Positions 1 to 5,781 are shown, numbered from the stretch's first letter. The stretch: 6,382 bases of DNA from Prevotella sp. (GCA_017424205.1 JAFPAS010000017.1:1-6382); one strand, 5' to 3'. The notes: generated by a model from the letters alone, not told the origin. Translations and numbers: made by a program.

Positions 1-1279
1 GTAGAGTTTGTGAAGTATAGTCGTGCCACTTTTCCTGTAGCTGCAGGATTCTGTCAACTGCTGTTCCGGCTATCACAGCTTTGTCGGCATCAGTTGCATC
101 AAGCATCTCCATGTATTCAAACTCCGGCGCATCGGCTCCTAAGCCTTCTACGCCATAGTCGCGTGTCAGTGCGAGGTATGCCAGACGCTGGCCTATCTCA
201 CGTTTCTTCGCGCCGTGAATCTGGTCGATTTCATATTCGTAGAAGAGGTCGCTCGTGCATACGCAACCGCTGTTTTCGAGCTGACGTGCTATCTGATGCT
301 GTGCCGCGCGGAACTGTGCCGCCCATATTCCGTCAGCATCGCCATATCGGTATGGCGGCAGTTCTACAGTGTATATCGGCAGCGCTGACTCTGGCTGGTT
401 CCATATCTTGCGCCAGTGGCGTGTCATAGTCGAGAAGCGTTCGATGTATTCCTTCTCCTTTCCGACGTTCGATTCGCCCTGGTTCCACAGGAATCCTTTT
501 ATGGTGTAGCCTGCAAGCGGTGCCAGCATGCCGTTGTACATGACCATCTTGCGGTGGTAATCGGTATCGTCCATCGGTGTGAGTCCGTCAGGATAGGTCA
601 GCAGAATATCCTTCGGCATCCAGCCTTCGACACACGAACCGCCCCAAGAGCAGTTTATTATGCCTACCGGAACGTTAAGCACATCAACCACAGTCGTTGC
701 GAAGAAATATCCGCAGGCTGAGAAGCGCGCTGCATTCTTTGGCTCTGACAGCTCCCATTTTCCTGCCACCTTCTTCTGCGGAGTTTCTGCTCCAACCTTC
801 TCAATGGTAGCCACTCGTATGGCATGACGATATTTGCCCGACTGTGCTATGGCTTCGTTTGCGCCCTCAGTAGGACAGTTCCAGAATCCGCCTAACGGCA
901 TCTCCATGTTCGACTGTCCCGAGCAGAACCATACCTCGCCTGCAAGCACGCCGTTGATAGTCTTTTCGTCAACCGCCTTACTGTTTTTCTTTGGTGCAGA
1001 GGCATACTCGCTGAATGTCAAACTATACTGCTCAAAGCTTGCAACAGGGGTCTGCACACTGACTTCCCAACGTCCTTCTGCATCGGTCTGTGCCGTATAT
1101 GACTTGTTGTCCCATCCTGTTCTGACTGTCACATAGTGTCCTTTCTCTGCCCAACCCCATAGTCTTGCACTGGTGTTCTGCTGAAGCATCATATTGTCGC
1201 CAATGATTTCAGGCAGTTCAATAGCGCTGACTGTCATGACAGCCAGCAGCGAAATAGCAAGCATACAAACTCTTTTCAT
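1..1279 (-). CDS. Secreted sialate O-acetylesterase-family SGNH hydrolase (partial, C-terminus beyond window)
   Basis: The reading frame is open for 426 codons from the ATG at 1279 to the left edge, where the C-terminus is cut off. Residues 1-19 form a signal peptide (MKR, a hydrophobic stretch, VSA before the likely cut), so the enzyme is probably periplasmic or exported. Residues 20-110 look like the N-terminal beta-sandwich of the family. The SGNH blocks follow in order: GQSNM at 121-125 with nucleophile Ser123; GIINCSWGGS near 206-215, which supplies the oxyanion glycine; WNQGESN at 265-271; and DQIHGAKKREIGQRLA at 352-367, with the catalytic Asp352/His355 pair. Family members remove O-acetyl groups from sialic acids, and relatives act on acetylated plant polysaccharides, so the substrate here is open. 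Other carbohydrate genes may lie beyond the left edge, but none is visible. It has its own upstream region and does not belong to the ybeY operon, whose terminator precedes it. The family call is secure; substrate unknown. Confidence 0.93.
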   Translation of the reverse strand, partial: MKRVCMLAISLLAVMTVSAIELPEIIGDNMMLQQNTSARLWGWAEKGHYVTVRTGWDNKSYTAQTDAEGRWEVSVQTPVASFEQYSLTFSEYASAPKKNSKAVDEKTINGVLAGEVWFCSGQSNMEMPLGGFWNCPTEGANEAIAQSGKYRHAIRVATIEKVGAETPQKKVAGKWELSEPKNAARFSACGYFFATTVVDVLNVPVGIINCSWGGSCVEGWMPKDILLTYPDGLTPMDDTDYHRKMVMYNGMLAPLAGYTIKGFLWNQGESNVGKEKEYIERFSTMTRHWRKIWNQPESALPIYTVELPPYRYGDADGIWAAQFRAAQHQIARQLENSGCVCTSDLFYEYEIDQIHGAKKREIGQRLAYLALTRDYGVEGLGADAPEFEYMEMLDATDADKAVIAGTAVDRILQLQEKWHDYTSQTL

Positions 1280-1378
1280 CGATATTCAGGTTTTAGTTGT
1301 CAGATTGCGTTATATAGGTTTCCTGTCCATAGGCAGTTTCTCACTACCCATCTAAGATGTAGCAACTTATGCTGTGTG

Positions 1379-1386
1379 CAAATTTA
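1379..1386 (-). promoter_or_regulatory. Bacteroidetes-type -7 box upstream of the esterase gene
   Basis: The minus strand reads TAAATTTG followed by C, a full match to the Bacteroidetes primary sigma factor -7 consensus TAnnTTTG. It lies about 93 bases before the ATG at 1279, which would give a 5' leader of roughly 90 bases. No good TTTG is present at the expected -33 distance (the bases there read TACAAG), so the promoter may need an activator. The leader holds a small dyad, CATCT-A-AGATG, at 1349-1359. No Shine-Dalgarno sequence precedes the ATG, which is usual for this phylum. Confidence 0.5.
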
Positions 1387-1415
1387 CGTGTTTTTCTAAA
1401 ATTCTCCTTGTACTT

Positions 1416-1659
1416 TTTTGCCATATCATAATACGATTTTTCAATAATTCACACCTTGCAGCCCATTGAATCATACATCGTATAAGGTTTGGATAAAATA
1501 GTACAAACCTTAAGTATCTGCAACTGACTTGCACGACATATTTGCGTAAAGCAGAATGTCAGGCAATACGCAACACGTCATAACGTGTTCCGGAAGGATG
1601 TCTTTGCCATGTAGAACACTGCTTCATGAATGGCAAAATACACTTTACAGATGGCAAAA
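1416..1659. repeat. Four dispersed copies of ATGGCAAA in the esterase upstream region
   Basis: Copies lie at 1416-1424 (TTTTGCCAT, minus orientation), 1603-1610 (TTTGCCAT, minus), 1630-1638 (ATGGCAAAA, plus) and 1651-1659 (ATGGCAAAA, plus). The last two start 21 bp apart, two helical turns. The first sits about 30-38 bases upstream of the esterase -7 box, next to where a -33 element would be. I noticed no other copy in the window. The arrangement resembles operator sites for one regulator, which is inference. Confidence 0.45.
1483..1512. repeat. 9-bp perfect inverted repeat, candidate operator
   Basis: TAAGGTTTG at 1483-1491 is matched by CAAACCTTA at 1504-1512, with a 12-base AT-rich spacer. 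There is no T-run after either arm, so it is not a terminator. It lies about 100 bases upstream of the esterase -7 box. The centre-to-centre arm distance of 21 bp fits a dimeric DNA-binding protein. Confidence 0.45.
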
Positions 1660-1737
1660 ATATACAAAGCAAATAACGGAACTGTGTCTTACGGCTGATA
1701 AGACATTGCTCCTCCGATGGCATAAGAGCGTTTCACA

Positions 1738-1789
1738 CAAAACAAAAAGGAATCTGCAGCGAAGCACAGTCTCTTCGCTGCAGATTCCT
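1738..1789 (-). terminator. Intrinsic terminator of the ruvB-coaD-ybeY transcription unit
   Basis: The arms at 1748-1764 and 1773-1789 are perfectly complementary over 17 bp (plus-strand left arm AGGAATCTGCAGCGAAG) around an 8-base loop. Read on the minus strand, the stem runs straight into TTTTTGTTTTG (1748-1738); on the plus strand no T-run follows, so the signal is directional. It lies 142 bases after the ybeY stop. The intervening 3' UTR (1790-1931) contains no gene. It has a weak 7-bp dyad (1796-1802 with 1825-1831) and a 6-bp stem, GCGATA/TATCGC, around the ybeY stop. Confidence 0.9.
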
Positions 1790-1931
1790 AATATGACACC
1801 TTTATATGTAATCTACTGTTTCAGAAGGTGTTCTTATGCATATTTACGAGTAAGAAAGTCTGCGACTAACATCGCAAGTTACGCACTCACGAGACCATAG
1901 CAGCCTGTCTAATTCTGCATGGCGATATCTC

Positions 1932-2342
1932 TTATCGCATAGCGAGCGCCTTATTCTCTGCCGCCTCCATCTTCTCACGCTCCCCCGGACCCTTATCGTC
2001 TATTCCGCAGAGATGCAGTATGCCGTGTATGATGACGCGGTGGAGTTCCTCTTCATAGTCCTTGCCAAACTGTTCAGCATTGGTACGCACGGTATCAAGC
2101 GATATGACGAGGTCGCCGTTGATGGTGTCGTCGTCACAATAGTCGAAGGTTATGATGTCTGTATAGTAGTCGTGCTGCAGAAACTCGCGGTTGACTTCGA
2201 GTATTTTCTCATCGTCGCAGAAGAGATAGCCTATCTCTCCCACACGCATGCCGTAGCTCTGTGCCACGCTCTTTATCCATTTTGACACGTCGCGCCTGCG
2301 TATCTTCGGCATGCTGACGTTTTCTGTGCTGTATGTTATCAT
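1932..2342 (-). CDS. ybeY: Endoribonuclease YbeY, rRNA maturation factor
   Basis: This 136-residue protein (the family is about 140-180) is the single-domain metal-dependent RNase YbeY, which helps process the 3' end of 16S rRNA and takes part in ribosome quality control in the cytoplasm. Visible family marks are FLQHDYYTDIITFDY at 54-68 (the usual TDVLSF element), GDLVIS at 76-81, Arg86, and the metal motif HGILHLCGIDD at 106-116. His106 and His110 are the first two ligands. The third position, a histidine in the E. coli type, is Asp116 here. The start is ATG at 2342 with no Shine-Dalgarno sequence. It is probably the last gene of the ruvB-coaD operon, 79 bases after coaD, and its start overlaps the stop of a 27-codon ORF in that gap. 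The terminator follows at 1789-1738. Identification is firm. Confidence 0.93.
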   Translation of the reverse strand: MITYSTENVSMPKIRRRDVSKWIKSVAQSYGMRVGEIGYLFCDDEKILEVNREFLQHDYYTDIITFDYCDDDTINGDLVISLDTVRTNAEQFGKDYEEELHRVIIHGILHLCGIDDKGPGEREKMEAAENKALAMR

Positions 2343-2422
2343 GATGTTCTGATATGTTCGGTATTATGATTTTTATGCATCTTCCGTGTAGCTGACATCG
2401 CCAGACAGTGTCGCTGCAGCAT
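2339..2422 (-). CDS. Candidate 27-residue bridging ORF between coaD and ybeY
   Basis: An ATG at 2422-2420 overlaps the coaD stop as TGATG, and the frame stays open for 27 codons until a TGA at 2341-2339 that overlaps the ybeY start as ATGA. The peptide begins MLQRHCLAMSATRKMHKN, is basic, has no hydrophobic segment and resembles nothing I know. Both junctions are of the kind used for translational coupling, so the ORF could carry reinitiating ribosomes from coaD to ybeY even if the peptide has no function. It may also be chance: the gap is only 79 bases and no homologue comparison was possible. Confidence 0.3.
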   Translation of the reverse strand: MLQRHCLAMSATRKMHKNHNTEHIRTS

Positions 2423-2871
2423 CATTCTTCTGCAGGAAGAAACGCAGAAACATCGCGGCCGAAGTGCTGCAGAGTGCGGACAGCCGAGCTGGAGAGTGCC
2501 GCCAGTTCTGGACGGGCGAAGAATAGGACGGTCTCAAGACCTCCGCCCAGCAGACGATTGAACTCAGCCTGTGTGCGTTCATACTCATAGTCCTGCACCG
2601 AACGCACGCCTTTAACCACCGCCACTGCATTATGGCGCGCAGCCAGGTCGGCTGCCATATCTGTGTATGCCTCTACCGTCACGCGTTCGTCTGCTGCATA
2701 CAGCCGCTCTATGGCTTGCAGGCGCTTCTGCATGTCGGCATGGTCTGTCTTATGCGGGTTATAGCCTATGCCTATGACCACATGGTCGAAGACGGCAAGC
2801 GCACGGCTGACAATGTCGGCATGACCTATGGTGAAGGGGTCGAACGACCCAGTGAAGATTGCTGTTCTCAT
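2422..2871 (-). CDS. coaD: Phosphopantetheine adenylyltransferase (CoaD)
   Basis: CoaD transfers AMP from ATP to 4'-phosphopantetheine, giving dephospho-CoA, the penultimate step of coenzyme A synthesis; it is a cytoplasmic enzyme, normally a hexamer. The 149 residues are the usual length. The nucleotidyltransferase motif GSFDPFTIGH is at 8-17 (T/HxGH at 14-17), the phosphate- and pantetheine-contacting KGVRSVQDYEYE at 87-98, and the C-terminal ATP-binding signature LSSSAVR at 126-132. The start is ATG at 2871, only 8 bases after the ruvB stop, so co-transcription with ruvB is very likely. The stop TGA overlaps the ATG of the short ORF leading to ybeY. No truncation or missing catalytic residue is seen. 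Confidence 0.95.
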   Translation of the reverse strand: MRTAIFTGSFDPFTIGHADIVSRALAVFDHVVIGIGYNPHKTDHADMQKRLQAIERLYAADERVTVEAYTDMAADLAARHNAVAVVKGVRSVQDYEYERTQAEFNRLLGGGLETVLFFARPELAALSSSAVRTLQHFGRDVSAFLPAEE

Positions 2872-2879
2872 GAGTTTTA

Positions 2880-3914
2880 TCAGTCGAAAAGTGTTGGCTG
2901 CGATGCGTTTGAGGTGTACATATTGCGTCCGAGATGACGGTATGCGAGTTCTGTTAGTACTCTACCGCGTGGTGTACGCTTCATGAAACCTTCCATAATG
3001 AGATACGGCTCGTATACTTCCTCTACAGTTCCGGCATCCTCACCGATGGCTGTGGCTATTGTAGAGATGCCTACCGGTCCACCCTGGAACTTATCGATGA
3101 TGGTCAGCAGAATCTTGTTGTCTATCTCATCGAGTCCGTATGAGTCGATATTGAGTGCTGTCAGCGACATTTCAGCGATGGCTGTATCAATGGCTCCGTT
3201 GCCTTTCACCTGCGCAAAGTCGCGCACACGGCGCAGCAGGGCATTGGCTATACGAGGCGTACCGCGTGAGCGTCGGGCTATCTCCATAGCCGCACGGTCA
3301 GATATAGGCACCTGAAGTATTCGGGCAGAACGTCTGATTATTCGCATCAGTGTCTCCGGATCGTAGTATTCGAGGTGGAGATTTATGCCGAAACGGGCTC
3401 TGAGCGGAGCTGTCAGAAGACCCGAACGTGTCGTTGCTCCAACAAGCGTAAACGGATTGAGGTCTATCTGAATGGAGCGTGCTGACGGGCCTTTATCTAT
3501 CATGATGTCAATGCGGTAGTCCTCCATGGCTGAATACAGGTATTCCTCCACCACAGGACTGAGGCGGTGAATCTCGTCGATGAATAGCACATCATTAGGC
3601 TCGAGCGATGTCAGGATGCCAGCCAGGTCGCCCGGCTTGTCGAGCACCGGACCAGAAGTTATCTTGAATCCCACACCCAGTTCGTTGGCTATGATATTCG
3701 AAAGTGTGGTCTTGCCCAGACCTGGAGGTCCGTGCAGCAGCGTGTGGTCGAGCGGTTCGCCACGATATTTTGCTGCTTCGACGAATATACTGAGGTTTTC
3801 CACAACCTTAGGCTGTCCGGTAAAATCGTCGAAATTCAGCGGGCGCAATGCGTTCTCGAAGTCTTTCTCCGTGCTTCGCTGCCCTGTTTGTCTTATGTCG
3901 AAATCTTCTGCCAT
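2880..3914 (-). CDS. ruvB: Holliday junction branch migration ATPase RuvB
   Basis: RuvB is the hexameric AAA+ motor that, with RuvA, drives branch migration of Holliday junctions during recombinational repair. The 344 residues match the family length. The N-terminal [11 protein letters not shown] (24-34) is typical. Walker A is GPPGLGKTT (62-70), Walker B is LFIDEIH (110-116), sensor 1 lies in GATTRSG (159-165), the arginine finger is Arg174 in LRARFG, and sensor 2 is GTPRIAN (218-224). The C-terminal winged-helix DNA-binding domain spans about 256-330 and includes [10 protein letters not shown] (310-319). The ATG at 3914 is preceded by an A-rich GAAGAAGAAA stretch and no true Shine-Dalgarno. 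It is the first gene of the ruvB-coaD-ybeY unit. RuvA and RuvC are not in the window. Confidence 0.98.
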   Translation of the reverse strand: MAEDFDIRQTGQRSTEKDFENALRPLNFDDFTGQPKVVENLSIFVEAAKYRGEPLDHTLLHGPPGLGKTTLSNIIANELGVGFKITSGPVLDKPGDLAGILTSLEPNDVLFIDEIHRLSPVVEEYLYSAMEDYRIDIMIDKGPSARSIQIDLNPFTLVGATTRSGLLTAPLRARFGINLHLEYYDPETLMRIIRRSARILQVPISDRAAMEIARRSRGTPRIANALLRRVRDFAQVKGNGAIDTAIAEMSLTALNIDSYGLDEIDNKILLTIIDKFQGGPVGISTIATAIGEDAGTVEEVYEPYLIMEGFMKRTPRGRVLTELAYRHLGRNMYTSNASQPTLFD

Positions 3915-4006
3915 TTTCTTCTTCTATTGTTTTGTGTTGGCAAGGCTGATATATTATAACATACGAGTTTGCCGTCTGTCGCATCAGAAAAATGCGCTTT
4001 ACTCGG

Positions 4007-4036
4007 CAAAGGTAATGAATTATTGCGACAAAGTTA
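4007..4036 (-). promoter_or_regulatory. Bacteroidetes-type promoter of the ruvB operon (two candidate -7 boxes)
   Basis: The minus strand carries TACCTTTG at 4014-4007, followed by C, and TAACTTTG at 4036-4029; both fit TAnnTTTG. The box nearer to ruvB would start transcription near 4000 and give a leader of about 86 bases. That leader opens with a small hairpin, CGCAT/ATGCG, at 3980-3996. Neither box has a clear TTTG at the usual -33 spacing. I favour the 4014-4007 box because TACCTTTGC is a common form of the consensus. Confidence 0.55.
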
Positions 4037-4134
4037 ATAAATTATTCTGAAAAACTTTATTTTCTGTTGCTCTTTTTGCTTTTTTCGCTCTGACACGCCG
4101 CATTGCCGTTATTAATAGTCCTCTGCAAATAAGA

Positions 4135-4170
4135 AGCGGACTGGCTCAAGATTACCTGTGCCAGTCCGCT
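4135..4170 (-). terminator. Probable terminator after the sigma-partner gene (11-bp stem)
   Basis: AGCGGACTGGC at 4135-4145 pairs perfectly with GCCAGTCCGCT at 4160-4170 around a 14-base loop. Minus-strand transcripts from the membrane-protein gene would read TTCTTATTTG after the stem, a modest T-run. The plus-strand side (GTTCTGTTTTG) is about equally T-rich, but no gene faces it. The stem lies 180 bases after the stop at 4350, so the mRNA would have a long 3' UTR. Confidence 0.55.
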
Positions 4171-4349
4171 GTTCTGTTTTGTTATGTTATGGATGAATTT
4201 GGGAAATACGGCGATGCTTCGCAGCATGACCATCATATGTGCCAGTGGCACATGTAAATCAATTAGGGGTACAACGGGGTGTACCATAGATTGTTTTAAT
4301 CGATTATGCTAAAATGCTTAGAAAAAATTCTTGTCCGGGGTCCTGGCGC
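4171..4349. other. Non-coding stretch with palindromes downstream of the sigma-partner gene
   Basis: This stretch holds a perfect 17-bp palindrome, ATGTGCCA-G-TGGCACAT (4237-4253), a 6-bp hairpin, GGTACA/TGTACC (4268-4285), and ATGCT/AGCAT at 4214-4223 region. A 76-codon minus-strand frame crosses it, but it is broken up by these structures and looks like no protein. In an mRNA reading leftwards from the membrane-protein gene these dyads would form successive 3' UTR hairpins before the 4135-4170 stem. A protein-binding palindrome is the alternative. Confidence 0.4.
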
Positions 4350-4817
4350 TTAGTCTATCAGTCGTGGCGCCTGAACGAGTTTTGCAGTGTCTTTCTTCAC
4401 CGTGTCGTTTACCGCTACCGACGGCCCTTCTACCGTTACAGACTGATATGCTTCGGCTGCAGGATATTCATTGTCGGTGCTTATTGCTCTCTGGGCTGCT
4501 GTACCGAGTGTGATAAACATGGCTATGACAGCAGCAGCGCGGAAGAGTGGTGTGAGACGCTGCGACAGCGTGATGGTCTTTGCCTTCACCGTACGTTCGC
4601 TCTCGATAATGTCAAGCATGCGGCGGTCGAATGTCTCATCGAGGCGTACGCTGCTTTGCTCGAGATGCTCGGCAAGGAACAACTGTCTGTACGGAAGCAG
4701 ATGCACCGGTATATCATCCTGTGCGAAGAACGCCCGGAGGATTGCTTCCTCCTCAAGTGTTGTCTGGCACTGCCAGTAGCGCTCCATCAGCTGTTCTATG
4801 TACTTATAGTCCATCAT
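4350..4817 (-). CDS. Small single-pass membrane protein, probable regulator of the ECF sigma factor
   Basis: This 155-residue protein resembles a conserved Bacteroidetes family found next to ECF sigma factors and usually annotated as hypothetical or, by old error, as a pyruvate ferredoxin oxidoreductase. The N-terminal part (1-75) is soluble and acidic, and YKYIEQLMERYWQCQTTLEE (4-23) is its recognisable signature. A single membrane segment covers about 90-107 (PLFRAAAVIAMFITLGTA). The C-terminal 45 residues lie on the other side and have no known domain. Cytoplasmic N-terminus, one helix and a position after a sigma gene suggest an anti-sigma-like role; that is inference, and no classic zinc anti-sigma motif is present. 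Two ATGs are adjacent (4817 and 4814), and the second may be the true start. An ECF-type promoter lies directly upstream. Confidence 0.75.
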   Translation of the reverse strand: MMDYKYIEQLMERYWQCQTTLEEEAILRAFFAQDDIPVHLLPYRQLFLAEHLEQSSVRLDETFDRRMLDIIESERTVKAKTITLSQRLTPLFRAAAVIAMFITLGTAAQRAISTDNEYPAAEAYQSVTVEGPSVAVNDTVKKDTAKLVQAPRLID

Positions 4818-4850
4818 TCGTACTGTTCTATTTTGGGTGTCTATATAGAA

Positions 4851-4876
4851 GACGTATGTAAATAAAAAAAGTTACA
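4851..4876 (-). promoter_or_regulatory. Candidate ECF sigma-dependent promoter of the membrane-protein gene
   Basis: On the minus strand, TGTAAC (4876-4871) and CGTC (4854-4851) are separated by exactly 16 bases. An AAC-containing -35 and a CGTC-like -10 at this spacing are hallmarks of ECF promoters. Transcription would begin near 4844, giving a leader of about 27 bases before the ATG at 4817. The obvious candidate activator is the ECF sigma factor encoded just upstream. I saw no equivalent pair in front of the sigma gene itself. Confidence 0.5.
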
Positions 4877-4895
4877 GCGGACTGCAACTTTTTTT
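4864..4895 (-). terminator. Hairpin with A/T flanks, probable terminator of the sigma-factor transcript
   Basis: Seven A, then GTT, one A-C mismatch and CAG (4864-4877) pair with CTG, C, AAC and seven T (4882-4895) around the loop CGGA. The A and T runs make it a symmetrical, bidirectional terminator type. Minus-strand RNA from the sigma gene would end with a seven-U run at 4870-4864. The same bases contain the TGTAAC -35 element of the next gene's candidate promoter. Confidence 0.6.
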
Positions 4896-4947
4896 GAAAA
4901 AAATTATTTTTTCTATGATTTTACAGGTGTTTTTCTAAAAAATAGCT

Positions 4948-5022
4948 CTACAGAATAATGTAAAAAGCATTCTGCAAGTCTTTTTCTGTTACTCCGCATA
5001 GCAAACTTCTCCCTGCTTTCAT
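4948..5022 (-). CDS. Candidate 24-residue ORF in the sigma / membrane-protein gap
   Basis: ATG at 5022 opens 24 codons to a TAG at 4950-4948; the peptide starts MKAGRSLLCGVTEKDLQ and ends in a hydrophobic IIL. It begins 17 bases after the TATCTTTG box, so a transcript from there would carry it near its 5' end, and a GGGAGA lies just inside it, not before it. There is no recognised homologue and the length is close to chance expectation, so I list it only because its position after a promoter-like box is suggestive. Confidence 0.15.
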   Translation of the reverse strand: MKAGRSLLCGVTEKDLQNAFYIIL

Positions 5023-5038
5023 GTCACTGGCTATTTAG

Positions 5039-5046
5039 CAAAGATA
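5039..5046 (-). promoter_or_regulatory. Housekeeping-type -7 box inside the sigma / membrane-protein gap
   Basis: The minus strand reads TATCTTTG followed by C, a full match to TAnnTTTG, in an AT-rich setting 220 bases before the membrane-protein ATG. No TTTG stands at the -33 distance. A transcript from here would pass through the 4864-4895 hairpin before reaching the gene. It could give basal expression of the membrane protein or a short RNA of about 165 bases ending at that hairpin. Confidence 0.4.
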
Positions 5047-5181
5047 CATTAATAAACATCCATGACATTACCTATAATAAAATATGAATGCACATGTGAC
5101 TTGCCTTACTTTACTAACAAACAACTGCCAATGTATGAACAACAATGCAAAACTGAATAGATTATGTATGACTGCTAAGTC

Positions 5182-5742
5182 TCAAGATGTTCTTGCCGCT
5201 TCAATATGTTCCTTGACAAACTTTCTTGCGCGGAAGATATTGATTCTTACCTGGTCTGAAGAAATCTGCATGATTTCGGCAATCTCGTTGTAGTTTCGTC
5301 CTTCAAAGTCACGCAGATGCATGCAGAGACGCTGTTTCTCTGGCAGAAGCGCCATGATGCGGTGTACGCTGCGCAGCTCATCCTGTGCGTAGATGCGGTC
5401 ATACGGATTTTCTTTCGGCGCATTCTCCGCCTCTGGAGCATCGGTTATCAGCACACGGCGCGACTTTTTGCGCTGGCTGTCAAGCGCCTGGTTGCGGCAG
5501 AGTGTCATGGCATAAGCTTCGAGCGACTCAATTTCGGCAAGCCGTTCGCGCTGGTTCCACATCTTTATCATAACCTCCTGCACGACATCTTCCGCCTCCT
5601 CATGGTGCATCGTGATGCGCAGCGCCATGCGGAAGAGTTTGTCTTTAAGTGGCAGTATGTCGTGCTGGAAGTTCAAGATTATAATTATTGGTTTGTTACT
5701 GATTGCGTTATAGTCCTCGTGCCAACGTTTTATTGACAGCAT
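5182..5742 (-). CDS. ECF-subfamily RNA polymerase sigma-70 factor
   Basis: This is a sigma factor with only regions 2 and 4, which directs RNA polymerase to a small set of promoters in response to a signal. Counting from the ATG at 5742 (186 residues), region 2 spans about 29-93, with AEDVVQEVMIKMWNQRE at 50-66, and region 4 spans about 122-178, with LPEKQRLCMHLRDFEG (133-148) and the helix-turn-helix YNEIAEIMQISSDQVRINIFRAR (151-173). Homologues as I recall them begin close to the NFQHDILPLKDKLF segment at 24-37, so the first 22 residues may not be translated. A TTG at 5676-5674, preceded by an AT-rich stretch, is an alternative start. The following membrane protein is its likely partner. 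The upstream space to the argB terminator is about 40 bases, so a promoter there must be compact or lie inside the annotated 5' end. Confidence 0.92.
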   Translation of the reverse strand: MLSIKRWHEDYNAISNKPIIIILNFQHDILPLKDKLFRMALRITMHHEEAEDVVQEVMIKMWNQRERLAEIESLEAYAMTLCRNQALDSQRKKSRRVLITDAPEAENAPKENPYDRIYAQDELRSVHRIMALLPEKQRLCMHLRDFEGRNYNEIAEIMQISSDQVRINIFRARKFVKEHIEAARTS

Positions 5743-5781
5743 TCATTGCTCCGCACATCTGTTCCGTGTGCCTTAATGTGC

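Larger units (their letters stand above)
1280..1737. other. Non-coding region upstream of the esterase, rich in inverted repeats
   Basis: No credible gene lies here on either strand. The stretch is AT-rich and holds several dyads: a 9-bp arm pair at 1483-1512, TTGCGT/ACGCAA at 1542-1573, AACACGT/ACGTGTT with a 4-base loop at 1572-1589, TTTGCCAT/ATGGCAAA at 1603-1637, and TGTCTTA/TAAGACA with a 7-base loop at 1685-1705. It also carries four ATGGCAAA copies. It lies between the terminator of the ybeY operon and the esterase -7 box, so the natural reading is a regulatory region for the esterase. A structured small RNA is an alternative. Confidence 0.5.

Noticed and set aside
416..721. Plus-strand open frames inside the esterase region.
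   Set aside because: They lie opposite the SGNH hydrolase frame, which is continuous for 426 codons with all catalytic blocks; the plus frames have no recognisable domains.
1556..1900. A 114-codon plus-strand open frame between the ybeY operon and the esterase.
   Set aside because: It runs through the 17-bp terminator stem and several dyads, has no family resemblance or signal, and its WQ-containing repeats only reflect the ATGGCAAAA DNA motif.
2373..2630. An 85-codon minus-strand frame within and after coaD.
   Set aside because: It is a shifted-frame shadow of coaD; the coaD frame has all family motifs and a normal C-terminus, so no frameshift is needed.
4057..4287. A 76-codon minus-strand open frame between ruvB and the membrane-protein gene.
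   Set aside because: It spans the 17-bp palindrome, the 11-bp terminator-like stem and an A-rich tail; composition is not protein-like and no start signal is seen.
4135..4884. The 9-mer AGCGGACTG shared by the hairpins at 4135-4170 and 4864-4895.
   Set aside because: Matches of this length are expected many times by chance in 6.4 kb, and the flanking bases do not agree.
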